Source of the DNA: [Phialemoniopsis] sp. UDSM-2020
Taxonomy: Eukaryota; Ascomycota; Sordariomycetes; Thyridiales; Thyridiaceae
DNA length: 64,000 nt
Assembly (NCBI GenBank): GCA_018873225.1
Contig: JAEILZ010000009.1
Span: forward strand, 2,347,501-2,411,500
Direction: 5' to 3'
The translations under genes and the position numbers were made by a program. The notes below the pieces were generated by a model that worked only from the letters and a program-made list of their open reading frames with translations, searched no databases and had not been told where the DNA came from. Shown here piece by piece: positions 11,201 to 21,982 of the stretch. Positions within the stretch are counted from its first letter, which is position 1; the number at the start of each line of letters is the position of its first letter.

Positions 11201-13622
11201 CGGTACTAGCGTAGAAGTCGATTATGGTAGCTGAGAGACGATCGGTGATACCTCGCTCCTCGTTTGGGGGGTCTCGTATGATAGGCTTAGCGACTGGTGC
11301 TGAAGTCTGAACGAACGGCAGACTTAATGACAGACTCTCCAGAAGTTCCACAACTGTTTCGTAGTCTTTATCTCGAAGCCAATTCAGGTGCGTTCTCTTC
11401 TTGTTAGTGCCGTCTTTGGACAGGACTTTCTTGCCCACGTCGGCCTTGTTTGTCGATGATTTCGCATGCCCCTCATTCTCCCTTCTCGTCGGCATTGGAT
11501 CCGTTCCGTCCTTCATCTCCATCGCTATCTCTCTAGCTCTGGTGATTTGTGACGTTATTCTTTTTCTCTTTTCGTCGTTATATATGTTGGCAAACTCAAC
11601 GATCACGATCCTCTCGACAATATGATGTCTCCCTGAGTGCGCTGCCCAATGCAAAGCAGTCCACGTCCCGGCATCAGGTAGTGATGTCGATTTGTTTCTC
11701 GATAACAGCTGCTTTACAATATCGTGCGTTTGCAATTCATCCAGTGCCCACCCCAGCACGAGATCTGAGGGGGGCGTATCCAAAGTGATTGGAGATAGTC
11801 GCTTCTCCACTTGTTGCTTGATTGCATTCGCCATGTCGTTGTGTTTCGACTTTAAGGCTCTGGCATAGGCTGTCTTCTCATCGGTATCCCGTGCAACAAT
11901 ATCATTCAGGCTCAATAAAGGCCATACAGACTCCAGTCGGCGAGGAAAGTCATGATTTGCTGCTAAATGTAGTAAAGTTTGACCTTCATTAGCTACTGCG
12001 TGGACCAGTTTTGCATCGTGTTTGACAAGAAGATCTACAATCTTGTCATACTCCGCATTCGGAGATTCAAGAAGCGGGGACGACAGTTCTGAAACATTAT
12101 CCTTGTCCGCAGTGCTATCGTCAGAGTCGACAGAGTTGTCGACACCATCTTCCTTTTTCGAATCTGTCGAGTCGTGCCGACAAGCAAGATGCAATGCAGT
12201 CATCCCAGACTTGTTCTTCGAGTCAACAGGAACTGAGCGACCCAGGAGATCCTGGACGATTATGGAATGTCCGCGTTCGCTTGCAATATGGAGGGGCGTC
12301 TCATTTGCTGAGGTTTTGGTTGCCTCAAGACCAGGTTGGCGAGAGATCAAGAGCCGTGCGACATCAAGGTGTCCATTCCGGCATGCGTGATGTAGTGCGT
12401 TTAGACCACATTCATTGGGGTCGTCAATCCTGATCCCTTCAGCATCCAGTAGCAGCTCAACGATCTTGTAATAACCACGGCTACTAGCCAAGGCAAGTTC
12501 TGACGTGGTCCCTTTATCAGGGTTGTGGACCTTGACTTTGTGCTCGAGCAATGTTTTAACCATCTCCGTGTGACCTTTGTGGCAGGCCTTAGCAAGTGCC
12601 GTGTTGCCAGTATCAATACCTGCGTTGAGGTCGATGCTTGTTATGGTCATAAGCGTTTTGAAGACTGACGCCCGTCCATAATATGCGGCTGCGATGAGCG
12701 GTGTCCACTTTTTCAAGTTGACCACATTAGGATTTGCATTCGCAACCAGAAGCTGCTGCGCAATTTGTTCATGGCCAGACTCAATAGCTCCAAGGAGTGG
12801 AGTGTTCCCCATTTCATCTGCGATCTCGGAATCGGCCTCATGTTTCAGAAGCAAGTCAACAAGACTTGCGTCTCCATTGGAAGCTGCTACCATTATTGCA
12901 GTACTGCCGTTGTCGTTCGGTATATTCGGATCCGCTTTCATGTCCTCGAGTAGATATTTGACGACCTCGTATCGCTCAAAGCATACCGCTGTTCGCAGTG
13001 GTGACCAACCAAGTCTGTCGACCTGGTTTACCTGCGCACCCCGCTTGAGGAGAAGCTTGATTGTCGACAGGTGGCCAAGGCGGCATGCCCAATCTAATGG
13101 ACTAGCATCCGTGTAGCCCCAATCGTCAATGTTTGTGTAGTTTCCATGATCTAGCAATGCTTTCACGATATCTATTTTGCCCAAGAAGCTTGCTTCGTGA
13201 AGAGGTTCGAACCCATCAGCTTTGGCGATGTCGACTCGCGCACCTTGTTTCACCAACTGCTCGACTACGGTCGGTAGATCTCTATCGATTGCCAGCTGGA
13301 GAGCAGTGTTGCCATCTTGGTCAAGGGCATCGATTTCTCCAGGTCCCAATGTAGCGATACACTTTGTAAGACTCTCACCGCCCTTCGGATCTATCGTTGG
13401 AATTAGAGCATGCAACGCAGTGCCCTTGCGCCTCAGCTCGGTATTGGGATCGACAGCTTGGTCATTGGCTTTCAACGAACTGCTAGACCTGTCTGAGCCA
13501 GTATGTTGCTGCTCATCTGTTTTATCGCGACCCTTTGGTTCACTGTCCTCCTGCGTGGCAGTTCGAACAGGACTAGGCTCTGAAGACACCGGGCCTTGAC
13601 CTTCGGCGGTAGTCCCCACCAT
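8205..13622 (-). CDS. Ankyrin-repeat protein with C-terminal CorA-like membrane domain (10 exons)
   Basis: Exons on the minus strand: 13622-11010, 10959-10945, 10879-10733, 10668-10333, 10283-9965, 9905-9499, 9436-8924, 8866-8756, 8704-8596, 8536-8205. They join in phase to about 1633 residues. Exon 1 carries about 14 ankyrin repeats ('GNTALQLAI', 'GHTEMVKTLLEH', 'LNALHHACRNGHLDVARLL'). The rest resembles the fungal ankyrin-CorA family: 'IHLPANN-MQW' at the exon 1/2 joint, 'SWREVPDASAKARFMKP', 'LTLY-LPYLTFA', 'RTLDEFYYHFS', 'NEDQVVTKEV', 'KFCIGLYDHEGPQ', 'KDIRDELNIL', then helix 'ILMAFTVITTLFLPMSFLTS' and a second helix 'VSFAVWVIAFVSAF'. No GMN motif follows the helix, so divalent-cation transport is not assured. 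Exon 2 is 15 nt, and the intron after exon 5 starts with GC. The start is the ATG at 13622; an upstream 5' exon is possible. Confidence 0.82.
8823..8858. repeat. 21-nt tandem duplication inside exon 8 of the ankyrin-CorA gene
   Basis: The 15-base string TGCAGACTCAGAGTG occurs at 8823-8837 and again at 8844-8858, a period of 21 bases. On the minus strand it encodes 'TLSLQQS' twice in tandem just before the first membrane helix. The duplication keeps frame. Confidence 0.8.
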
Positions 13623-14993
13623 CTCCACAATCTGGAACTCTGATTAGTATGGGTGGACTGGTTACTGTTGACCAAGGATGATAGCTCGCAAGCCAAATGA
13701 GTGAGACGAAACACGAAATACTAGGTTACGTCGCAGTGGTAAATCCTTGTCTTTTATCATCAGCTACGACGTCCATGCCTCCTTGCACTTATTGAAACCG
13801 GAGAGTCAGAATCTCATGCACTGCAGCCAAGACAGCACTGGGTACTGTCGCATTGCGGAGCTAGTCGTCGTGATAAATTTGGTGATTGGTTTGGCGTCAC
13901 AAGGGTTCACACGGAGTTCAGCTTGTGGCCTTTTGGCTGGGAACGAAGAGCGGCCAGGCAGCCAATAAGTGACAACGCGGACAATCCCGATATGCAAGAC
14001 CCAAGCAGCCGAAGCGCCATGAGCTGTCAAATTGCAGAAGAGGCGCACATTCTCGGGCCGGAGAACGCGATTACCTGCTCGCATCCGTTTTCAGCTGCTT
14101 CAAAAGAGATGAGCAAGAGTAAGCAACTCGTAGATCATATCCCAATTCATCTCAGGACACATCTTTACGTGATCTATTGGTCAATGGTTGGACAGCCTTC
14201 CCACTCGGCCATCTCCGCTCTGCATGTCGCATGCTACATTCCGCATACAAACGCCAAGTCGGTCAAACTTCCCCGCTTGATAACCACAACTAATCCAGCC
14301 ACTCACGACGAACCTGCTGCAAGCCCCCAAGCACCTCAGGATCCTCGAATATTGTGCCTATTCTGGTATATGGCGTTCGAGTGGCCCAAGCGGCAGCATA
14401 ATGCTCCTCTTCAACGGGGTTGAGTTGCACCATCGCCTTACAGCGAATGACATAGCTGGCTCATGTCGCACCCGTGTTCACTGGACAAGCATTTCTGAAC
14501 CGAAGACTCTCGTCTGTCGATGGCTAACAATGACCCTCAGCCCCCAAAGCTGTTTTTCACACTCTCACTGTGCAAACGAATCACGAAAAGTGTGTGCATG
14601 TTTCTTGCCATGATCATGTCGATATCGAGACCGCCAGAGAGATCACGCTTCTTTAGAGTAACGCTATACGAACATATCTTATCGAAAGAGCATGGTATAA
14701 TCACAACGGAGACTCAAAGGTCCAGAGAGCCCCAATGATGCAAGAGGGCAATCCGTGCCTGACCCCCCGAGCCGTGCATTCAGCGCCTTGTACCTGTCAG
14801 CACTAGCGGCATTGTGTTCAACCGCAACCTCTGCTTACACAATCCTTCGAGAGATACCGAGATTGAAGCCATGAGCTACATACAAATCGCCGACAGCACT
14901 TATATAGAGACTTGTTTTGTGTTATCGATATACTGGGTAATGTGTAAAACGTAGTGCTACGAAAGCTAAGGTCTTTCACTCGAGATCATAGTC
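13623..14993. other. Intergenic between divergent genes
   Basis: About 1.4 kb between the divergent starts of the ankyrin-CorA gene and the epoxide hydrolase. The longest open frame (13923-14423, +) begins at a non-ATG codon and shows no family pattern. No RNA gene or repeat seen. A short 5' exon of the ankyrin gene could lie at the left side. Confidence 0.55.
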
Positions 14994-16338
14994 ATGTCTC
15001 GCCAATCTAATGTTGACCGGCCTCGCCTTCACTTCCAATTCCCACACAGCCTTTCACCCCAGAGGTTTCGTATTACTGTCGATGAGGACTTCCTCGACCT
15101 CACAAGCCGTAAAGTTGCAGACTATCAACCCACCGATGGCATCGGTGATGACTGGGACTACGAAGGCCCCCCCAGGTCTGACATTTCCGACGTTGCTCGC
15201 TACTGGAACGAGTCCTACGATTGGAAGGCAGTCGAAGATAAACTCAACACTGACTTTCACCATTGTGCAATAACGATTCCTGGCGATAGCAACAGCACAT
15301 ACAAGCCCGACATTCCACTGCATTTCATCCATCAGCGCTCAGCGAATCCAGATGCAATGCCGCTGCTATTGCTCCACGGCTGGCCTTCCACCAACCTCGA
15401 GTGGAGAAAAGTCCTGAAGCCTTTGGCAGAGCATCCAGAGCTATCGTTCCATGTCGTAGCTCCAGACCTTCCGGGGTACGGCTTTAGCCCAGCCCCGACA
15501 GAAGCCGGCCTTGGCCCTCGCGAGATGGGACGGGCGTTCCACTCGCTGATGCACAAGTTAGGTTACAAAAAATATGGCATCGTCAGCACCGATCTAGGAT
15601 GGTTGGTGGGGATGTGGATGACGGCCGACATTGGTGAGGAGCGGATCTTGGGCCACTTCAGTGACTTTTACCTGTACCAACCCTCCGCCATCGACACCGT
15701 CAGAAACTCGGACAGTCTCACGAAAGAAGAGAAGGACTACATCGCTTCCAATGACGAATGGTTCGAAAGGCACTGGACGTATGCCCTTGCACACTCCCGC
15801 AAGCCAAAACAGCTGGCTCTAGCCCTTGGTGACAGTCCCGTTGGGTTCCTCGGCTGGATGTGGGATATCAACCGGACTACGAGCGATGGATACGCCTACA
15901 ATTTTGAGGAGCTGATCAACGACACGATGATGCTGTGGATCCCCGGCCCCTATGCCAACATCCGGTTTTACTTGGAGTGTTTGAAGGTGCGTACCACCAT
16001 TCCCAAATTTACATAACATGCTGACAACCGCACAAGCCGGGACTTGGCGACTTCCCAAGGTCAGAAGTCCCTTTCGGCGTCTCCGAGTGGGGTTGGGCCC
16101 GTGGACCGTATCCTGAGGTATCAAACATTGCTTTTGCAGTAAGTTCCCTTTTCGCTGTGTGTTGCTCTTGACGCCGACTGACTGTGAATAGCCGGAGACA
16201 TGGATCAGACGGGATACCAACCTAGAGTTCTTCAGGAAGCATGAGACTGGAGGGCACTTCCCTGCCTTGTCTTCCCCAGAGTTGTGGATGAAAGATGTTA
16301 GGGACTTCTTTGGCACTGTGTTGCCCAAAAATACTTGA
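14994..16338 (+). CDS. Epoxide hydrolase (alpha/beta fold, EHN N-terminal domain)
   Basis: Three exons, 14994-15986, 16037-16138 and 16192-16338, in phase, 413 residues, close to fungal microsomal-type epoxide hydrolases. The N-terminal EHN region (about 20-130) includes 'YWNESYDWKAVEDKLN'. The hydrolase core has the oxyanion HGWP (128-131), 'DLPGYGFSPAP', a nucleophile Asp ~200 in 'STDLGW', and the charge-relay His ~387 in 'TGGHFPAL'. It should open epoxides to vicinal diols through an ester intermediate on the Asp. No signal peptide; likely cytosolic or ER-associated. It may act in detoxification or secondary metabolism; neighbours do not decide this. The nucleophile context (TDLG rather than the common GGDWG) is slightly unusual but keeps the Asp. 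Confidence 0.87.
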
Positions 16339-16492
16339 GCCATAGATAGGTTGTATGCGGCGGTGCCCGCTACATTCAAACCGCAGTTCAAATCACAAAT
16401 TGTAAGAAACACGTTCCTCGGGATAATGAGTGATTACTGGCTGAGACCAACAATTCATTTTCCAGTCCTTCAAAGTTGGAAATCTCGATAAC

Positions 16493-17347
16493 TCAACACA
16501 GCAGCCTATTCTCATCCAGGAACTCTTGTATCTCAGCGTTAACACCAACAGGATCCTCCATGAACAAAAAGTGCCCAAGCCCCTTCTTCTCACGCACCTC
16601 CAACCTCGGCAAGTGATGCGTCCAATACCCGTCCGTCTGCACCCCCTCCGCCCCGATATGCAACGCCGGAACCAGAAACCTAGCATCCCACGCGATACTA
16701 TGCGGCTGCCCATGCGCCGTACACGCCGACAGCCTGACATGCTTCGCCGTCCCCATCATGACCTCCACCACCAAGTCCCTCACCGCCGGCGTCGTAGCCT
16801 CGCTAAACAGACTCTCAATCTTCTCCAGGAACACCCCATCATCCGCCCTCTCAACAGCGACCTGCGCTCTCTCTTCGATAGTCATATAGCTCTCGGGCGT
16901 CTGCCAAAACGAATCCTGATACACGATCCCCGCCACCAGGTCCGGGAAGAGGCGCAAGAACATCGTCACCACCGGCCCTCCCATGCTGTGCCCCACAAAC
17001 GTCGCAGTCGAGGCATTCTCCGCGTCGAGCACGGCCTTGATGCTACGAGCAAAGAGCTCCATGTTGTAGTCGACGTCGGGCTTGCCGCTGTCGCCGTGGC
17101 CGGGGAGGTCGATCAGGATGGACCTGTGCTGTGTGTAAAGCGGCGCCTGGTGTACCCACAGAGCACGGCTGCACGACCAGCCATGGACGAACACGAGAGC
17201 AGAGTTTCCCTCTCCGAAGGACTCGTAGACAATGTTGATATCTTGAAAAGAGGTTGATCGAACCGTGCCTCGGGAATCTTTCGTCTGCAATGCCATCGTC
17301 GACGAGAACATCAGCGAGCAGAAGAACAATACACTCAGGCGTACCAT
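16493..17347 (-). CDS. Secreted alpha/beta hydrolase
   Basis: Single exon, 284 residues from the ATG at 17347; a GTG 12 bases upstream is not taken. The N-terminus (MVRLSVLFFCSLMFSSTMA) looks like a signal peptide. The fold is clear: 'VFVHGWSCS' (oxyanion region), 'LIDLPGHGDSGKP', nucleophile Ser ~121 in GHSMGG, and His ~259 in 'GLGHFLFMEDP'. This is the broad alpha/beta hydrolase_1 family (esterase, lactonase or haloperoxidase-like); reaction not predictable. It converges with the epoxide hydrolase with about 150 bases between stops, although the two belong to different subfamilies. Confidence 0.8.
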   Translation of the reverse strand: MVRLSVLFFCSLMFSSTMALQTKDSRGTVRSTSFQDINIVYESFGEGNSALVFVHGWSCSRALWVHQAPLYTQHRSILIDLPGHGDSGKPDVDYNMELFARSIKAVLDAENASTATFVGHSMGGPVVTMFLRLFPDLVAGIVYQDSFWQTPESYMTIEERAQVAVERADDGVFLEKIESLFSEATTPAVRDLVVEVMMGTAKHVRLSACTAHGQPHSIAWDARFLVPALHIGAEGVQTDGYWTHHLPRLEVREKKGLGHFLFMEDPVGVNAEIQEFLDENRLLC

Positions 17348-18202
17348 ATTGACAAACACAAGCCTCGAAAGGTATGTCTATAAGATCAGAAACACCGCTC
17401 TTTGGTTTCCCTAACACATGTAAATCATGTTATCAGAAAGCGTGAAGTGTCAAACGGGAAGGTCACATGGGTTCCGCATCGTTCGGCATAGTGCTTAGCC
17501 GCGAGTTGCATCAACAAGCGTATGTACAGGCGGTGATTGATAATCAGCCAGCAAAGAATGATGTGAGAGAACATCAATTGCTCAATTAGGAAGACATGGA
17601 ATTTAGATGTATTATTAATGACGAGGCTGGATCGTGCTCGAGTGTCGAGGTCGTGGGTTAGTGATTGGGGGGCCTTTGCAGCCTTAGTGGTGCTCGAGTC
17701 TACAACTTACCAGGCCAAAGCACCACAAGGACACACGCCACAATAGATCTGACGTGGAAGCAAGGATGAGGCCCTTCAATTACACATTCATACGAGAAGC
17801 GCAAGTCACATAGGCATCAGGAAACCGAAAGTATTTATGAATCTTGATCAATTTTACTCTATTCTAGGCAGTAGAACAGTTCTCCCCCTCCGATGTTGCC
17901 GCAAAACAACCCAAGTCTTCCCTCCCAATCTCCAACCTCCCCCGAGGGTCTCCAGTCCCCGAGAGAAAAGGAAAGGAAGGAAAGATATGATCTAGGTCTA
18001 TCTAACAGGCGACTAAGAGTCGGTTCTCTGATCATAATCATGAAGAAAATGACAAAGGGAACTAAGGCAAAAAACACGAAAAAGCAACCCAGGATGCAAC
18101 CGAAACACCAGACCGCAACTTTTCATGACCGAGGCCCAATTATTCATTGAACGTGAAGATGGACAAAGAAAAAAGGAAGGAATGCACGCCAGAGGGCATC
18201 GC
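17348..18202. other. Intergenic, hydrolase promoter and EF-3 3' flank
   Basis: About 850 bases. It should hold the promoter of the minus-strand hydrolase (17348 rightwards) and the 3' UTR of EF-3 (left of 18203). No coding family or RNA gene is visible. Confidence 0.6.
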
Positions 18203-21200
18203 TTAGATGTCGTCCTCGTCGGAGAAGACCTCCTCACCACGCTTGCGGCGGGCCATGCGCTCCTTCTTCTTCTTGCGAGCCTCGGATGAAGTCAGCTTGG
18301 CCTTCTTCTTGGTGTTAACAATCTTGTTGCCCATGGCGTCGAACTTCTCCTCCTCATCATCGTCACCAGCCTTGAGGCGGGGACCAGAGCCCTGGCCCTG
18401 GACCCAGTTGTGGCCGGAAGGAGTCATCTTGCCGTCAAGGACGGCCCAGACCTCCTCAGTCAGGTCCTTGGTGAACTCGGCAGAGTGGGAGATGATGATG
18501 ACACCACCCTCGAACTTCTTGAGAGCCTTGGACAGGGCACCGAGCGAGTCACGGTCGAGATAGTTGGTGGGCTCGTCAAGGACGATCAAGTGAGGTCGCT
18601 GCCACGAGCAGGCGGCGAGGACAACCTTGACACGCTGACCACCGGACAGACCGCGCATGCGCGAGTGGGAAACCAGCTCGGCGTCGAGACCGAAGTTGGC
18701 GGCGTGGGCCTCAATCTCCTTGCGGACCAGAGGGCGGAACTGACCAGAGGCAAGAGCCTCCTTCATGTCGACCTCGGCGACCATCTTCTGGTGAGAGCCT
18801 AGAAGCTCGGTACGGGGCAGCCAGGCGTTGTCGGCAGTCATCATGGGCACCCAGCGCTCATTCTTCATGCCGATGTTCTCACCCAGAGCGAACGAGCACT
18901 CGTACTCGTAGCTGTTCTTGAACTTTCTGCGCGAGTGGATACCAATGACGCGACGCAGGGTACCCTCGACCTTGAAGGCCTTGTCCATAGCCTTCTCGTC
19001 ATCCTCGGTGATGATCTTGTTGGCACGGTCCATGGTCTCACGATCCTCACCGGTCTGGAAACGCCACTGGATGTACTCAGAGGGCGTCTTGTCGAGGTGG
19101 TTATCGATGTGAGCGAAAGCGTGCTGCTTGATGTAGGCGATACGGATGTTCTCGTGCTGGTAGATCTCACCACCGGTGGGGATGAGCTCACCAGTCAGGA
19201 CGTTGACGAGAGTAGACTTGCCGGCACCGTTGGGACCAATGACAGCGATACGGGAGCTCAGAGAGCACTGGAAGGTGATGTCCATGATCTGGGGCTTGGG
19301 GGTGTTGGGGTACTGGAAGTGCATGTTGGTGGCACGCAGGATGGCCTTGGCCTTGGTCTTGACACCCTCGAGGAAACCGGGCTCAGGGAAGCTGAACTCG
19401 ATCTCGGACTCGCCGAGCTCGTAGTAGGACTTGGCAGCCGGGTTGCGGCGGACGAACTCCTTCAGGTTACCACGGTAGCGCTTGAGCTTGAAGCGCTCGT
19501 AGTGGATGATGTGCTGGCAGACGTTGTCGAGGAAGCCAGAGTCGTGGGAAACGATGATGGAAGTGCAGGGGGAGTTCATGAGGTAGTCCTCGAGCCACTT
19601 GACGTTCTTCACATCCAAATGGTTGGTAGGCTCGTCGAGCAGCAGGATATCGGGGGCCTCGAAGACGGCACGGCACAGAGCCAGCTTCATCTTCCAACCA
19701 CCGGAAAGAGCAGTGATGAGACCAGAAACCATACCGTCGTTGAAGCCGAACTCGTTGAGCTGCTTCTCGACATCGGCCTTGCTGACGTCGACCTTGGCCT
19801 CGGCAAGCTTCTTCATGGTCCAGTCAATGGTGGTCATCTCAGTATCGGCAGAGTCGAGGTCGTGCTCGACGAAGACGGTCTTGACCTCGGACTGCTTGGG
19901 GAAACCCTCAACCTGCTCGTTGTTGATGGCACGCATGAGGGTGGACTTGCCGGAACCGTTGGGACCGCACAGACCGTAGCGCTGGCCACGCTTCAGGCGG
20001 AGGGTGGTGTTGTTGAGCAGGATCTTGGCACCGTAGGCGAGGTTGAAGGTGCAGTTGCAGAGATCCTCACCCTCCTCCTCGTCGGCCTCGACCTCGCCCT
20101 CCTCGGCGAGGCCGGGAGAGGCCTTCTTGCGGAGAGCCTCGACGATGGGCTCAGCGGCGTCAGCGCCAACAAGGACGGTGACGAAAGACTTGAGGTTGGT
20201 GACCCAGCCGACGGGCTCGGTCTCCTTCTCGTCGATCAGCTGACCGGCAATGGCAGCAATGTACTCGACAACCGGAGTGAACTTAGCAGCGGGGGCGTGC
20301 TTGGCCGAAAGGATCTCCGTGAAGTGCTTGGCGACAACGGCGATGTCACCGTCGTTGCGAGCCTCGGGGATGACGCCGTCCTTGACGTTACCGACGCGGG
20401 CGAGGGTGTCAAGAGCCTGCTTGGTCTTCTCACGGGCCTCGGGGTCAGCCAGGTTCTCGAAGTTCTTCTGGAGACCAGGCATCATCTTGGGCAAGAAAGG
20501 AGCGACAATGTTGGGGTCGTCGACGAGCTTGCACATGTTGTCGACAATGACGGCCGACTTACGCTTGATGGCAGTCTCGCGCTCGGCAAGACCACGGTCA
20601 AGCAGGGGAACCATGAGGGCCAGGGTGGGCTCGTGGACGTCAGTGACGAAGGTGGTGGCACCGAGCAAGTGAACGGTCTCGGGGACGTTCTCAGGCTTGG
20701 CGATACACTTGATGACCTCGGGAATGAACTTCTCGATATCCTTGTTGACAATCAGGGAGCACAGAGTCTCCATGGTCTTGTAGGCGCGGTCCTTGACCTC
20801 CTTCTTGGTGTCCCACATGGCCTCGGAGACGACGGGGATGAGGTCGGGGACGCGGTAGGCAACCTGGGCGGGAGCAGTGCGGACGAGGGCGTCGATGAAG
20901 TCGAGGACAGTCATCTTCTCGGGCCACTTCTGGGCGTTGCGCAGGGAGTCGATCAGGGCGGGGAGAGTGGCCTTGAGCGCGTTGGGGTTGATGGCCTCGG
21001 CAATGGCCAGGGCGGCGGCAATGGCGGCATTCTTGACAGAGGTGATCTTGTCACCAGCGCCAGCCAGAACGTTGGGCAGGAGAACGACGAGGAAGGGCTC
21101 GACGTGCGAGGAGACCTCGGAGTGCTGGGCAATGGCCTGGATGGCGTTCAGGGCCTTCTCGCGGACAGCGGCATCCTTCTTGTTGGTGAGCTGCTTCTTC

Positions 21201-21982
21201 AGAGCCTCAATAGTCCTGAAAAGCGGTCACATGTTAGCATATTGGATTTTTGCCTGATCAGTGCAGCCAGGTGCGAAAATCGGCGATAGGGTAGAAATTG
21301 CAGCAATTCAAGCAACCAACCAGCTGCCAGCCAATCTCATGCAAACGGCGTAATTTTTGAGCGGCAAACCACCAAAAAAGTGCGGTACTGCCAAGACCCA
21401 ATTTTTGCATAGAGTGACCGGCGGTGGCGGGCTGCCCGAATTGGTGATGGGGTAAAATGAAAATAACCATGCAAATCTGCTGGGCGGATGGGCGATCTGC
21501 GAGGGGTCGAAAAAAAATTCGGTCCCTGCAGTTCATGCAGCCGCCGCCGCCGTCCGTCCCAGACACCGCCAGAAAAAAAATTCTGTGCGGGCGGCAGAAA
21601 TGTGGTGTATTGGAAATAGCGAGGGGCAGTGCGGGACACCCTTGCTGGCGGGTTGGCCCAGTGTGGGGGGCAGTGTAGAACAGGTGTAGCAGGGCAATCT
21701 GACGGTGAAAAAAAGGCGCGGTGAGAGGGTAGAGGTTGGGACAAGTTGCAGGCAAATGATTTTGCCTTCTTCTCTGGCTGCTGTGGGAGTTGTGAATGGC
21801 ACTTACTTGGTGGGAACATCGAGATCCTCAATGTCGCCGTTGATGAAGCCAGCGAGGGCGATGGAAGCCTCCTTGACGGCATCGGCCTCCTTGGAGATGG
21901 TGAGACGCTGCATGAGGTCGTCCAGGACCTTGACGGACTTGGCGTTCTCAGAGGCAGTCTTTGCGTCCATGGCGGCAGGCAT
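18203..21982 (-). CDS. TEF3: Translation elongation factor 3 (ABC-F type ATPase)
   Basis: Two exons, 21982-21807 and 21215-18203, in phase, 1062 residues, normal for EF-3. EF-3 is the fungal ribosome-bound ATPase that helps release deacyl-tRNA from the E site during elongation; cytosolic. Domain order: HEAT repeats (about 10-330); first ABC cassette with Walker A 'GPNGSGKST' (~476), signature 'LSGGW' (~562) and '[12 protein letters not shown]' (~582); second cassette with Walker A 'GPNGAGKST' (~719), signature '[12 protein letters not shown]' and '[12 protein letters not shown]'; and the Lys/Arg-rich tail '[15 protein letters not shown]'. The ATG at 21982 begins '[15 protein letters not shown]', and a second ATG lies four codons later. 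Codon bias is strong (C/G in third positions), as expected for very high expression. Confidence 0.97.
21216..21806 (-). other. 591-nt first intron of EF-3
   Basis: Donor GTAAGT after the 58th codon; acceptor TTTTCAG at the low end with a CTAAC branch site about 20 nt upstream of it. It is roughly ten times longer than other introns in the window. Short open frames inside show no family pattern. Confidence 0.85.

Noticed and set aside
13923..14423. 166-codon plus-strand frame
   Set aside because: Starts at a non-ATG codon, no domain or composition of a real protein, lies in a divergent promoter region.
18935..21289. Open frame of 784 codons on the plus strand
   Set aside because: It is exactly antisense to EF-3. 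Strong third-position C/G bias in EF-3 removes stop codons from the opposite frame; the translation is Leu/Val/Asp/Gly-rich with no family pattern.
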